Below are positions 6,937-15,995 of a DNA stretch of 64,000 nt, piece by piece (position 1 is the stretch's first letter; each line of letters begins with the position of its first letter). Source of the DNA: Methyloversatilis thermotolerans (GTDB taxonomy: Bacteria > Pseudomonadota > Gammaproteobacteria > Burkholderiales > Rhodocyclaceae); assembly GCF_000372885.1 (NCBI RefSeq), contig NZ_KB889967.1, positions 2,555,430-2,619,429 of the forward strand. The letters run 5' to 3'. The notes under the pieces were generated by a model, which was not told the DNA's origin, did not search any database, and worked only from the letters and a program-made list of their open reading frames with translations. The translations under genes and the position numbers were made by a program.

Positions 6937-8622
6937 ATGTCCGCCCCACCCGCCTTCCGCCTGACCGACGTTCCCCGCGCGATCGCGTTCTTTCTCGAGC
7001 GCGACCGCCGCCGTTACCTGTTCTTCATCTGCGTGCTGGGCGTGGTGCAGTTCTACCCCATGCTGCCGCCTTACCTGATCGGACGGGTGGCGGATTTCCT
7101 GCTCGGCTGGCAGCGCGGCGACAGCCTGGCGCCGCTGTATGCGCTGGTGGGCACGCTGGGGGTGGCGCATGCCTGCGTGGCGCTGGTGCGGCTGTCGACC
7201 AAGCGGGTGATCGGGCGCATGGCGATCGATGCGCGCATGCGCGCCAAGGTGTGGGGCTTCGAACGGCTGCTCGACTTTTCGCTGGTCTGGCACCAGAAGG
7301 AAAGCACCGGCAACAAGGCGCAGCGGGTGATTACCGGGGCGGATGCGGTGCGCGACTGGACCAGCGATCTGGTCAGTGCGCTGCTCACCGCGGCCGGCGC
7401 ATTCTTCGGCGCGCTGATCGCCTGCATGCTGCTGCATCCGGCGACAGCGCTGTTCTTCCTGTACTACTGCGGCGTGCTCGGCTTCATCGAGTGGTATTTC
7501 TACCGGCGCATCGCGCGGCTGTCGGACCAGATCAATGCGTCGATGGAAAACGCCAGCGGCAGCTTCGTCGAGAGCGCGGCCAACATCCTGTCGGTGAAGG
7601 CGATGAATGCAGGCGCCGACATGAGCGCGCGGGTGGCGCTGCGCGAACAGGCGGCGCGCGATTTCGCCTACCGCCGGCTGCGGCTCACCAACACCAAGTG
7701 GATGCTGTTCCAGTTGCACACCGCGGCGGCCTGGGCGCTCTATATATATGGTGTGGCGTGGGGCGTGATGGAAGGCGGGCTTTCGGTCGGCCTGGTGCTC
7801 ACCTACAGCGCGTATTTCAACACGCTGCGCGAGGCGTCCATGGACATGACCGACCGCGTGCAGACCATGATAGAGCGCAGCTCCAATCTAGGCCGCATGA
7901 TGCCGCTGTTCGATGCGCCGCCGGGCCCGCAGGGCGAGCGCGACTGGCCGGAGGACTGGCGGTCGCTGCGCGCGCAGGCACTCACCTTCGCGCACGACGG
8001 GCGGCAGGTGCTCGGGCCGCTGGATTTCACCATCGCACGCGGCGAGCATGTCGGCGTGGCGGGTCGTTCCGGCTCCGGCAAGAGCACGCTGGTGAAGCTG
8101 CTGCTGGCGCTGTACGCGCCGGCCTCCGGGCGCCTGGAGGTGTGCGGTCCGGACGGCGAGTTGCCGCTGGCCGACATCCGGCACGAGGCGCTGCTGCATC
8201 ACATTGCGGTGGTGCCGCAGGAAACCGAGCTGTTCAGCCTGTCGCTGCGCGAAAACCTGACCCTGGGACGCGAGGTGAGCGAGGTCGATCTGCTGGCCGC
8301 CTGCCGCATCGCCCAGCTCGACGACGTGGTCGCGCTGCTGCCGGACGGGCTGGACAGCCCGGTGGGCGAGCGCGGCCACGCCCTGTCCGGCGGACAGCGC
8401 CAGCGCGTGGGCATCGCGCGCGCGGTGCTGCGCGCGGCGCCGATACTGCTGCTGGACGAAGCCACCTCGGCGCTGGATGCCGACACCGAGGCGCGCGTGA
8501 TCGATGCGCTGATGCGCGAGCACGCGCCGGGTCGCACGGTCATCCTGATCGCCCACCGTCCGCGCGCCTTCCAGCACGTGTCGCGCGTGCTCACCATGGA
8601 CGCCGGACGGCTGGTGGCCTGA
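6937..8622 (+). CDS. ABC transporter, fused permease and ATPase
   Basis: A 561-residue type-I exporter half-transporter. About six membrane helices occupy residues 20-300. The ATPase then shows Walker A GRSGSGKSTL, signature LSGGQRQRVGIARAVL, Walker B ILLLDEATSALD and the switch His in LIAHRP. A single gene implies a homodimer. The substrate is not evident, and no periplasmic adaptor or outer-membrane gene adjoins. It begins just after the IS91 remnant. Confidence 0.85.
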   Translation: MSAPPAFRLTDVPRAIAFFLERDRRRYLFFICVLGVVQFYPMLPPYLIGRVADFLLGWQRGDSLAPLYALVGTLGVAHACVALVRLSTKRVIGRMAIDARMRAKVWGFERLLDFSLVWHQKESTGNKAQRVITGADAVRDWTSDLVSALLTAAGAFFGALIACMLLHPATALFFLYYCGVLGFIEWYFYRRIARLSDQINASMENASGSFVESAANILSVKAMNAGADMSARVALREQAARDFAYRRLRLTNTKWMLFQLHTAAAWALYIYGVAWGVMEGGLSVGLVLTYSAYFNTLREASMDMTDRVQTMIERSSNLGRMMPLFDAPPGPQGERDWPEDWRSLRAQALTFAHDGRQVLGPLDFTIARGEHVGVAGRSGSGKSTLVKLLLALYAPASGRLEVCGPDGELPLADIRHEALLHHIAVVPQETELFSLSLRENLTLGREVSEVDLLAACRIAQLDDVVALLPDGLDSPVGERGHALSGGQRQRVGIARAVLRAAPILLLDEATSALDADTEARVIDALMREHAPGRTVILIAHRPRAFQHVSRVLTMDAGRLVA

Positions 8623-8836
8623 TGCGCCGGCGTGGGCGCCAGCGCCGGTACGCCCTTGGTACTACTCCAAACGCGGTATTGCGGCAGCCGGCGGAACGCG
8701 CGAACCTCATGCCGTGGATGCGCATTTCTTCACCCGCTGCGGCCGGGAAAACTGCGCGGGTGACGATGCGGGCCGCATCGCCCCGGGACTGCGCATCCAC
8801 GACCTCGCCCCGCCTGTCCTTCCGCCCGACCGCACC

Positions 8837-9253
8837 ATGAATGCCCCCACACCCCGTCCGCCCTCGCTGTTCGACCAGATCGGCGGTGAAGAACCGCTGC
8901 GCCGGCTCGTGAACGCTTTCTACGACATTTCCGAAACCCACCCGGACGGCGCCGCGCTGCACCGGCTGCATCTGACCGGCTTCGGCATCGAACATCTGAG
9001 GCAGGCGCAGTTCGAGTTCCTGTGCGGCTTCCTGGGCGGGCCGCGCTACTACCTGGAACGCATGGGCCACGCCAATCTGCGCCAGATGCATGCGCATCTG
9101 GCGATCGGCGAGGAAGAAGCCACCTCCTGGCTGCGCTGCATGGTGCATGCGATCGAACGCGTGGATCTGCCGCGCGATGTCGGTGCCCGGCTGATGCAGC
9201 ACTTCATGCGCGCCACCGAGGCGCTGAAGAACCGTCCCTCGCCGGGCGGCTGA
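8837..9253 (+). CDS. Group II truncated haemoglobin
   Basis: A 138-residue 2/2 haemoglobin. SLFDQIGGEEPLRRLVNAFY supplies the N-terminal helices with a B10-type Tyr. GGPRYYLERMGHANLRQMHA is the trHbO block, with the proximal His in MHAHLAI. The family binds O2 or NO and is linked to redox and NO stress. Start chosen at the ATG directly before the conserved region; an upstream in-frame extension lacks similarity. It stands alone in a 200-bp flanked slot. Confidence 0.9.
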   Translation: MNAPTPRPPSLFDQIGGEEPLRRLVNAFYDISETHPDGAALHRLHLTGFGIEHLRQAQFEFLCGFLGGPRYYLERMGHANLRQMHAHLAIGEEEATSWLRCMVHAIERVDLPRDVGARLMQHFMRATEALKNRPSPGG

Positions 9254-9405
9254 AGGCGCGCGACAGAAAGCCGTTAATTCCGGCACAAGTCGTGTCGGCG
9301 CGCGCCCGCACTCCCGCGTTCACCCGCTCATGACCGATCCGGCAGGTGCCGGATTCCTTGCGCATCAATTACTTGGCGATGCGCACCCTTGATGCCGGTG
9401 CCGCG

Positions 9406-10443
9406 ATGAACCCGTCCGTAATCACCCATTTTTCGCCCTTGCCATTGCAGGCGGGCCCGGAAGCCCCGCGCGGCACGCCGCGCCTGTTGAGCATCGTCGT
9501 GCCCGCCTTCAACGAAGCCGGGGCACTGGCCGGCACGCTGGACATGATCGCCCGCCATGCGGCCGCGCTGGCGCCGCGCTACGAAATCGTCGTGGTCGAC
9601 GACGGCAGCCGGGACGACACGGCTCGCATCGCGGCCGACAGCGCCCGTCGGCTGCCGGTCACCCTGGTGCGCTTCTCGCGCAATTTCGGCAAGGAAGCGG
9701 CGATTTCCGCCGGCCTGCAGCACGCCAGCGGCGACATCGTCGTGTGCATGGATGCCGACGGCCAGCATTCGGCCGATCTGCTGGGCCGCATGCTGGATCT
9801 GTGGCGCACGGGCTGGGACATGGTGTACGCGGTGCGCGATGACCGCGCCGCGCAGGGCCTGTTCAACCGCCTGGGTGCGCGCCTCTTCTACCGCATGATG
9901 AATGCCGGCGGCCGGCTGGACATTCCGCCCAATGCCGGCGACTTCCGCCTGATGGACCGCCGCGTGGTGAATGCGCTGCTGGCGCTGCCGGAACGCCAGC
10001 GCTTCATGAAGGGCATGTATGCATGGGTGGGCTTCCGCTCTGTCGGCATTCCCTACACCCCGCTGCCGCGGGCGGCCGGCCAGACCACCTTCAACCGGCT
10101 CAATCTGGCCAAGCTCGCCTGGACCGGCCTCACCAGTTTTTCCGTGCTGCCGCTGCGCATGGCCAGCATGACCGGCCTGCTGCTGTCGTCGCTGGCGTTC
10201 GCCTACGGCCTCTATGTGGTGCTGGAAAAGGCGCTGTTCGGCGTCGATGTGCCCGGCTGGCCCACGGTGGTGGTGAGCATCATGTTCTTCTCCGGCGTGC
10301 AGTTGCTGTTCATCGGCGTGCTGGGCGAATACCTCGCCCGGGTCTATGAGGAAGTGAAGGGCCGCCCGCCCTACATCGTCGCCGAGGTCGTCCGCAGCGA
10401 GGTCCGGGCTGAGGTCGGCAGCGACGCGGGTAGCGCGCACTGA
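9406..10443 (+). CDS. GT2 glycosyltransferase, undecaprenyl-phosphate sugar synthase (GtrB/ArnC type)
   Basis: A 345-residue cytoplasmic-membrane enzyme that should load a sugar from a nucleotide donor onto undecaprenyl phosphate. IVVPAFNEAGALAGTL, VVVDDGSRDDT and the DxD in CMDADGQH are the GT2 catalytic elements. RQRFMKGMYAWVGF and two C-terminal helices (~255-315) are typical of the GtrB/ArnC/DPM1 group. Starts at 9346 (GTG) and 9379 (ATG) are also in frame, and none has a clear ribosome site. The stop overlaps the GtrA start (TGATG). Confidence 0.88.
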   Translation: MNPSVITHFSPLPLQAGPEAPRGTPRLLSIVVPAFNEAGALAGTLDMIARHAAALAPRYEIVVVDDGSRDDTARIAADSARRLPVTLVRFSRNFGKEAAISAGLQHASGDIVVCMDADGQHSADLLGRMLDLWRTGWDMVYAVRDDRAAQGLFNRLGARLFYRMMNAGGRLDIPPNAGDFRLMDRRVVNALLALPERQRFMKGMYAWVGFRSVGIPYTPLPRAAGQTTFNRLNLAKLAWTGLTSFSVLPLRMASMTGLLLSSLAFAYGLYVVLEKALFGVDVPGWPTVVVSIMFFSGVQLLFIGVLGEYLARVYEEVKGRPPYIVAEVVRSEVRAEVGSDAGSAH

Positions 10444-10829
10444 TGCGGGCGTCGCTGCTGCTGTTCCTCATCGTCGGCGGCTGCGCGGCGGCCACTCATT
10501 ACGTGGTGACGCTCGGCGTCGATGCGCTGACCGGCATCGAACCGGCCTGGTCCAACCTGATCGGCTTCCTGACCGCCTTCCCGGTGAGCTATTTCGGCCA
10601 TCGCAACCTGTCTTTCGCCGGCACGCAGGCGCCGCATCGCCAGGCGCTGCCGCGCCTGTTCGCGGTTTCGGCCAGCGCCTTCGTCGGCAACCAGATCATG
10701 CTGGCCGCGCTGCTGCGTTACACGCCGCTGCCGCTGTGGATCGCGCTGGCCGTCGTGCTGGTGTTCGTGGCGCTGAGCACCTGGCTGCTCGGGCGCTACT
10801 GGGCCTTTGCGCACCGCGCCGCCGCATGA
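10443..10829 (+). CDS. GtrA family membrane protein, putative lipid-linked sugar flippase
   Basis: A 128-residue protein with four hydrophobic helices. LIGFLTAFPVSYFGHRNLSF is the signature block of GtrA. Members are thought to move undecaprenyl-phosphate sugars to the periplasmic face. It is translationally coupled on both sides (TGATG with the GT2, ATGA with the deacetylase), so the three proteins probably act on the same lipid-linked sugar. Confidence 0.87.
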   Translation: MRASLLLFLIVGGCAAATHYVVTLGVDALTGIEPAWSNLIGFLTAFPVSYFGHRNLSFAGTQAPHRQALPRLFAVSASAFVGNQIMLAALLRYTPLPLWIALAVVLVFVALSTWLLGRYWAFAHRAAA

Positions 10830-11629
10830 GAGCGGTATTCGTCACCGCGGACGATTACGGATACAACCCTGCCGTCGACGCCGCGATACTCGATCTGCTG
10901 CAGGCCGGCCGGCTGTCCGGCACCGGCTGCATGACGCGCTCGCCGCGCTGGCAGGACGCCGCGCAACAGGCGCGATCGCTGCTGGACGAGGGCTGTTTCG
11001 GCCTGCATGTCGACCTGACCGAATTCAGCCCGCTGCGCCGCGGCCTGTGGCCGCTCATCGCGGCCAGTCTGTGCTGGCGCCTGGACGACGCCGCATTGCG
11101 CGACGAAATAGACCATCAGTGCGCGCTGTTCGAGGAGGCCACCGGACAGATACCGGCCTATGTCGACGGACACCAGCATGTGCATCAGTTGCCGCAGGTG
11201 CGCGACGCGCTGCTCGAGGTACTGACGCGCCGCTATGCCGGCCGCCTGCCCTGGCTGCGCATCAGCGGCGCGCGCCCGGGTGACGGCAGCAAGTCGCTGT
11301 TCATTGCGGCGCTCGGTGCCCCCGCGCTGGAAAGGCGGGCGACAGCCGCCGGCTTCCGCGTCATGCCGCGCCTGCTCGGCGCCTACGGCTTCGACGGCGA
11401 CACCGCCGGCTACCGCCGCCGCCTGGCGGTCTGGCTGTCCGGCGCGGCGGACGGCGATGCGGTCATGGTGCATCCCGGCACGGCCGCCCTGCCGGACGAC
11501 CCGATAGGCGATGCACGCATGCGCGAATACGCGGTGCTGCGCGAAGACTTGCCGGCGGTCATGGCGGCGGCCGGCGTCGGCCTGGCCCGCTTCGACGCGG
11601 ACACCCCGGAGCGCGGATTCAAAACGTAA
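10826..11629 (+). CDS. YdjC/ChbG-family carbohydrate deacetylase (NaxD-like)
   Basis: A 267-residue enzyme. The metal and catalytic residues of the family are visible: adjacent Asp pair in VTADDYGYN, HVDLTEFSP, and DGHQHVHQLP. In Francisella and Bordetella, YdjC-type NaxD deacetylates undecaprenyl-phosphate N-acetyl-galactosamine/hexosamine before the sugar is placed on lipid A. That role fits here because the gene overlaps gtrA by 4 bp behind an undecaprenyl-phosphate sugar synthase. A role in degrading chito-oligosaccharides is less likely in this context. Confidence 0.85.
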   Translation: MRAVFVTADDYGYNPAVDAAILDLLQAGRLSGTGCMTRSPRWQDAAQQARSLLDEGCFGLHVDLTEFSPLRRGLWPLIAASLCWRLDDAALRDEIDHQCALFEEATGQIPAYVDGHQHVHQLPQVRDALLEVLTRRYAGRLPWLRISGARPGDGSKSLFIAALGAPALERRATAAGFRVMPRLLGAYGFDGDTAGYRRRLAVWLSGAADGDAVMVHPGTAALPDDPIGDARMREYAVLREDLPAVMAAAGVGLARFDADTPERGFKT

Positions 11630-11738
11630 CCTTTGCCGCGCCCGCATGCGGGAATAGTTCCCACGGCGCGCGCGGCGGTCCCCTTAGCATCCGTCCTGCC
11701 TTCCGGCCCCTGCCGGCCGGCTGTCGACGGAGCTTCAG

Positions 11739-12287
11739 ATGATCAGACGTTTCACCCGCTGCGCCCTGCCCCTGCTCGCGCTCGCTGCCGTTGGCAGCGC
11801 TCGTGCCGAGAGCTGTGGCGACACCTCTTTCGCCGGTCTTGCCGCCAGCGCCTGTTTCGGTTCCTTCGCGAACAACATCAATGGCGCGTCCAGCGAAACG
11901 AGCTATCTGGCCAGCGTGCTGGGCGGGACCTGGACCGTCGTCGGTTCCAGCGACAGCAGCGGCTTCGGTCCATTCAGCAGCCAGCCGGCCGGCAGCACCG
12001 GCGTGACGCTGGATTTCGACAGCGCCCTGAGCGGCCGCTTCGTGATCGGCATCAAGGCCGCCAATCAGTACAGCTATTACTACTTCGAGGCGAGCACTCC
12101 GGTCACCTCGCTGTCCGTCGACAGCACGGCGGGCATCGCCCTGAACAAGAAAGGCATCGCGCAGGACGTATCGCACGTGGTGCTGTATTCCGGCGGTGCG
12201 CTGGCACCGGTACCGGAACCCGCCGGCTGGGCGCTGTTCGCCGCCGGCCTGGGCGTGATGGCCGTGATCGCCCGCCGCCGCACCTGA
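11739..12287 (+). CDS. PEP-CTERM sorting domain protein
   Basis: A 182-residue exported protein with a signal peptide ending near GSARA (residue 23), two cysteines close together (ESCGDTS and ASACFGS) and a C-terminal VPEP-helix-RRRT tail (about residues 158-182). The central domain is unrecognised. It sits inside the glycan-modification module, 110 bp behind the deacetylase. Unlike the other three PEP-CTERM genes here, I see no -24/-12 promoter upstream. A strong terminator follows. Confidence 0.9.
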   Translation: MIRRFTRCALPLLALAAVGSARAESCGDTSFAGLAASACFGSFANNINGASSETSYLASVLGGTWTVVGSSDSSGFGPFSSQPAGSTGVTLDFDSALSGRFVIGIKAANQYSYYYFEASTPVTSLSVDSTAGIALNKKGIAQDVSHVVLYSGGALAPVPEPAGWALFAAGLGVMAVIARRRT

Positions 12288-12348
12288 ACGGCTCCGCATA
12301 CCGGGCCGGACCATCCGCGTCCGGCCCACGATTCCCGGCAGCACTTTG

Positions 12349-12378
12349 GGCGCCCCGCCTCGCGGGGCGCCATTTTCT
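12349..12378 (+). terminator. Rho-independent terminator after the PEP-CTERM gene
   Basis: Perfect 10-bp stem GGCGCCCCGC / GCGGGGCGCC with a CTC loop, followed by ATTTTCTT. Confidence 0.8.
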
Positions 12379-12473
12379 TGCGCGACTGCCCGATTGCGCA
12401 TGAGCGGCGCGTCCGGTGTCAGCGAAACACCGCACGGCGCGTTGAAGGCGCAGCTCTCTGACCGCTACCTGCC

Positions 12474-14078
12474 GTGACCCACACCTTCCGCCGCCGTCTC
12501 CCCGCCCTGCTGCTGTTCTCGCTCATCGTCCTCTACATCGTGCTGTGCTTCGGCCAGCACGGCATCAGCAACGACGAGGAAGTGCAGCATGTGTATGGCC
12601 GGCTACTGCTTCAGTATTACGCCTCCGGCCTGACCGACCTGTCCGCCTTCTCATACAAGAACCTCTATCTGTATGGTGGCCTGTTCGATCTGCTCGCGGC
12701 GCTGGCCGAGCGCGTGCTGCCGATGAATGTGTGGGATCTGCGCCATCTGCTGACCGCGCTGTTCGGGTTGGCCGGCATGGTCGCGGTGTACCTCACCGGT
12801 GTGCGGTTGGCGGGCGTTGGCGCGGATGCGCGGCAGGGCGAACGGATCGGCCTGTGCGCGGTCGCGCTGCTCATGCTGACCGGCGCCTGGAGCGGCGCGC
12901 TGTTCACGCACACCAAGGACATTCCGTTCGCGGCCTGCATGGCCTGGGCCACGCTGTGTACCGTGCGACTGCTGCCGGTGCTGCCACGGCCGCCGCTGGC
13001 GCTGGTTCTGCAGACCGGTGCCGCGCTGGGCTGTGCCTTCGGATTGCGGGTCGGTGCCGTATTCGCGGTCATGGTGCTGGGCCTGTGCATGATCGCGAAC
13101 AGCGCGCTGTCCGCCAGGACCGCGCGTACCCGCGCGCTGCACCTGCTGCGCTCGCTGCGCGCGCTGTGGCCGGCGCTGCCGGTGGCGGTTGCGCTGATGG
13201 GGCTGTTCTGGCCGTGGTCGGTGCAGGCGCCAGGCAATCTGATCAAGGCGCTCACCACCTTTTCGCATTTCACCTTCGACCTCTACACGGTGCTCGATGG
13301 CGTGCAGATGAAGATAGGCGACGTGCCGCGCGACTACCTGCCGCTCTACCTCGCCGCCCGGCTGCCTGAACTGGTCCTTGCCGGTCTGCTGCTGGCGTTG
13401 CTCGCCGCCGCTGCGTCGCGACGGAAGGAGCGCCGCAAGGCGCTGCTGCACTGGCTGCCGGTGGTGCTCGCCGCACTGCTGCCACTGCTGCTCGCCATCG
13501 CCACCCGACCCGCCCTGTACAACGGCATCCGCCATTTCACCTTCCTGCTGCCGCCGCTGGCCCTGATCGCCGCCGCCGGACTGGTGACCACCCATGCCGG
13601 CCTGCGCCGCGCCCCCGCGCTGGCCACCGCCTTCGTCGCCCTGTGCGTCGCCACCGCCGCCGTGCCGCTGTACGACATGGCGCGCCTGGCGCCCTATCAC
13701 TACATCAACTACAACCGGCTGGCCGGCGGTTTCACCGGCGCGCCCGGCCGCTGGGAAACAGACTACTGGTCGGATGGCGTGCGCGAGGCGGCCGGCCTGT
13801 TGCGCGCGCGCATCGACGCCGAGCCGGCGCCAGCCGAGCCCTGGCATGTGGCGGTGTGCGCGGAACCGGTACAGGCGGCGGCCTGGCTGCCGGCGGATCG
13901 CTACCTGATCACGCGCGACTGGGTGCGCGCCGACTTCTACATATCGACCACACACATGGGCTGCGACGAGGTGTTGCGTGGCGACGAAATCGCACGGGTG
14001 GAGCGCGGCGGCATTCCGCTCACCATCGTGAAGGACAGACGGAATCTTCTGCACGAACACCGGCGTCCGCTGCGCTGA
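12474..14078 (+). CDS. GT-C membrane glycosyltransferase (ArnT/PMT-like)
   Basis: A 534-residue polytopic protein with roughly eleven or more hydrophobic helices. The first periplasmic loop has the acidic motif HGISNDEEVQ, the place of the catalytic Asp/Glu in GT39/GT83 enzymes (PMT, ArnT). Such enzymes use polyprenyl-phosphate sugars on the outer face of the inner membrane. It is therefore the likely acceptor-side transferase for the sugar made by the GT2-GtrA-deacetylase genes upstream, although a terminator and a PEP-CTERM gene intervene. GTG start. Confidence 0.75.
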   Translation: MTHTFRRRLPALLLFSLIVLYIVLCFGQHGISNDEEVQHVYGRLLLQYYASGLTDLSAFSYKNLYLYGGLFDLLAALAERVLPMNVWDLRHLLTALFGLAGMVAVYLTGVRLAGVGADARQGERIGLCAVALLMLTGAWSGALFTHTKDIPFAACMAWATLCTVRLLPVLPRPPLALVLQTGAALGCAFGLRVGAVFAVMVLGLCMIANSALSARTARTRALHLLRSLRALWPALPVAVALMGLFWPWSVQAPGNLIKALTTFSHFTFDLYTVLDGVQMKIGDVPRDYLPLYLAARLPELVLAGLLLALLAAAASRRKERRKALLHWLPVVLAALLPLLLAIATRPALYNGIRHFTFLLPPLALIAAAGLVTTHAGLRRAPALATAFVALCVATAAVPLYDMARLAPYHYINYNRLAGGFTGAPGRWETDYWSDGVREAAGLLRARIDAEPAPAEPWHVAVCAEPVQAAAWLPADRYLITRDWVRADFYISTTHMGCDEVLRGDEIARVERGGIPLTIVKDRRNLLHEHRRPLR

Positions 14079-14145
14079 GCCGTGGCGTATCCATGACGCG
14101 CCGATGAACAGGTAGACTCGCGCCACCTCGCAACCCGGCCCCCCC

Positions 14146-15921
14146 ATGAGCGCAAGCGCCCCGCCCTCGTCCACGGCAGCCCCGCCGGTCATCGCCCGCC
14201 ACTTCCGGCAGATCCTGATGTGGCCGCTGCGGCTGCTGCCGCTGCGCTCGGGCGACCAGGTGCAACGGCATTCCGAAGCGCTGGCAGCGATCACCGAGAA
14301 CAATCCGTGGCGCGAACAGCGCGACGAATTCACCGGCTCGCCGGCCGATTTCCACGAGCGCCACTACCGCGAATTCGTCACCTTCCTGCCGCATGTGCAG
14401 CGCTTCCTGTACGGCCAGGGGCGCTCCAGCGCGACGCTGCGCGGCTACGGCGAATCGCCGATACGCGTGTTCCGTCGCCATGACATCCGCACCGTGCGGC
14501 TGGGCTGCGAGGACGGCAGCGCGCTCGACCTGACGGTGCAGCACATCGATCTGTATTTCTTCTACGACGTCGATGTCGCCATCCTGGTGCTGGAACTGTA
14601 CGCCGACGACATTCCGCTGCCGCGCGTGCAGGAACTGCTGTTCCGCTTCGGTCGCGCCTTCCCCGCGAAATGGAACGACAGCGGCGAAGGCGGACCCGGC
14701 GAAGGGTGCGGCCCGGCATCGCAGTGCATGCGCACGGTGCAATGGCTGGATGCACAGGGCCAGGTGCTGGCCGAGTCGGACTACCACGACCGCGAACGCT
14801 ATCTGCGCCACGTGTGGGAACACCGCGCCTCGGCGATCGGACGCCATTGGGAATTCATGCTGCGTCCGCTGGTGCTGCACCACTCGGAGGACGAGGGCAA
14901 TATCCGCTACCGGCAGCTCGAATACCACCGCATGCCGAAGATGACCTATCTGTCCTTCGACGATCCGTTCGCGCTGACGCGCGAGGACTTCGTGCGGCTG
15001 GGCCAGGCCACGCAGCCGGACGATGGCCGGCCGCTGCCCTACTCGGAAGAGGTGATGTCGCATTTCGAGCGCACCGCCTGTTACGACCGCTTCTGGGTGC
15101 CCGGCCGGCGCAGCGACAACGCCAGTACGCGCGTCATCTGTACCGGGCCGGCCATGGTGATGGTGGGCAAGCATGGCCTGGCCGGCTATTCCGATCCGCA
15201 GAACGGCCTGCTCGGCGAGTTCCGGCACCAGTACTTCCTGATCGGCCTGATCGCGCATTTCCACCGCGCCTCGCTGCTCATGCTGATGGACCGGCTGGTG
15301 GTGGCGGTGAGCCTGCTCGACGCCGACGACGTCGATTCGCGGCGCCGCTTCAAGCGCGGCATACGCAGCACGATGGAAATTTTCCTGCGCTTCAACCACC
15401 GCTACTGGTTCGGCGAGGTGTCCAAGCAATCCATGGCCAAGGACCTGTTCGACATGTGGAGCCGCAATCTCGGCAACGAGGCGCTCTACAACGAACTGCG
15501 CAACGAAATCCTCGACATGGACAACTATCTCGAGGCCGACGACAGTCGCCGCCAGAACGAAACGCTGCTGCGCCTGACCGTGGTGACCATATTCGGTCTG
15601 GTGGGCACGATAGTCACCGGCTTCCTCGGCATGAACATTTTCGACGGTCCGCCTGCCACCCTCATCGGCAAGGTGGGCGCCGTCGTCGTCGTGGCCGTCC
15701 CGACGCTGCTGCTCACCTTCTACACGCTGAAGAAGTCGAGCGCGCTGTCCGAGTTCATGGATGCGGTGTCCGACGACACGCTCACCACGCGTCAGAAATT
15801 CAGGTCCTTCCTGCGCATATGGCGACCGCGCACGCAGGCGGACAGACGGCGTGCCCGTCGTGTCGGCGGACTTGACACCCGACCCTCCCCTTCGGCAGAC
15901 GGCAGGCGGCAAAGCCCGTAA
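14146..15921 (+). CDS. Long CorA-like divalent metal transporter family protein
   Basis: A 591-residue protein, nearly twice the length of typical CorA (~316-370). The C-terminus has a CorA-like arrangement: a long helical stretch, then a first membrane helix ending in GFLGMNIF (the GMN selectivity motif) and a second helix before a basic tail. The ~450-residue N-terminal part is divergent. It lies 3 kb from mgtE, a second magnesium transporter. Transport of Mg2+ is inferred from the GMN motif; the ion and direction are untested. Confidence 0.7.
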   Translation: MSASAPPSSTAAPPVIARHFRQILMWPLRLLPLRSGDQVQRHSEALAAITENNPWREQRDEFTGSPADFHERHYREFVTFLPHVQRFLYGQGRSSATLRGYGESPIRVFRRHDIRTVRLGCEDGSALDLTVQHIDLYFFYDVDVAILVLELYADDIPLPRVQELLFRFGRAFPAKWNDSGEGGPGEGCGPASQCMRTVQWLDAQGQVLAESDYHDRERYLRHVWEHRASAIGRHWEFMLRPLVLHHSEDEGNIRYRQLEYHRMPKMTYLSFDDPFALTREDFVRLGQATQPDDGRPLPYSEEVMSHFERTACYDRFWVPGRRSDNASTRVICTGPAMVMVGKHGLAGYSDPQNGLLGEFRHQYFLIGLIAHFHRASLLMLMDRLVVAVSLLDADDVDSRRRFKRGIRSTMEIFLRFNHRYWFGEVSKQSMAKDLFDMWSRNLGNEALYNELRNEILDMDNYLEADDSRRQNETLLRLTVVTIFGLVGTIVTGFLGMNIFDGPPATLIGKVGAVVVVAVPTLLLTFYTLKKSSALSEFMDAVSDDTLTTRQKFRSFLRIWRPRTQADRRRARRVGGLDTRPSPSADGRRQSP

Positions 15922-15941
15922 CGGCGGGGCATCCGGTGCGA

Positions 15942-15957
15942 CGGCACGAATGTTGCA
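15942..15957 (+). promoter_or_regulatory. Sigma-54 promoter for the PEP-CTERM gene at 15996
   Basis: CGGCACGAATGTTGCA matches the consensus TGGCACG-N4-TTGCA at every defined base but the first. The -24 GG is at 15943-15944 and the -12 GC at 15955-15956. It lies 38 bp before the start codon, leaving a short leader. Confidence 0.8.
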
Positions 15958-15995
15958 ACAATGTGAAACTGCATCTTCATCCGTCGAGGACCGAC

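Noticed and set aside
11640-11738. Sigma-54 promoter for the PEP-CTERM gene at 11739
   Set aside because: GG and GC pairs occur, but none has the required 12-bp offset together with TTGC.
12651-14333. A 560-codon open frame antisense to the GT-C gene, and similar long frames opposite the RNase, IlvD and CorA-like genes
   Set aside because: High GC content keeps antisense frames open. Their translations are rich in Arg, Gln and His, lack domains and lie opposite well-supported genes.
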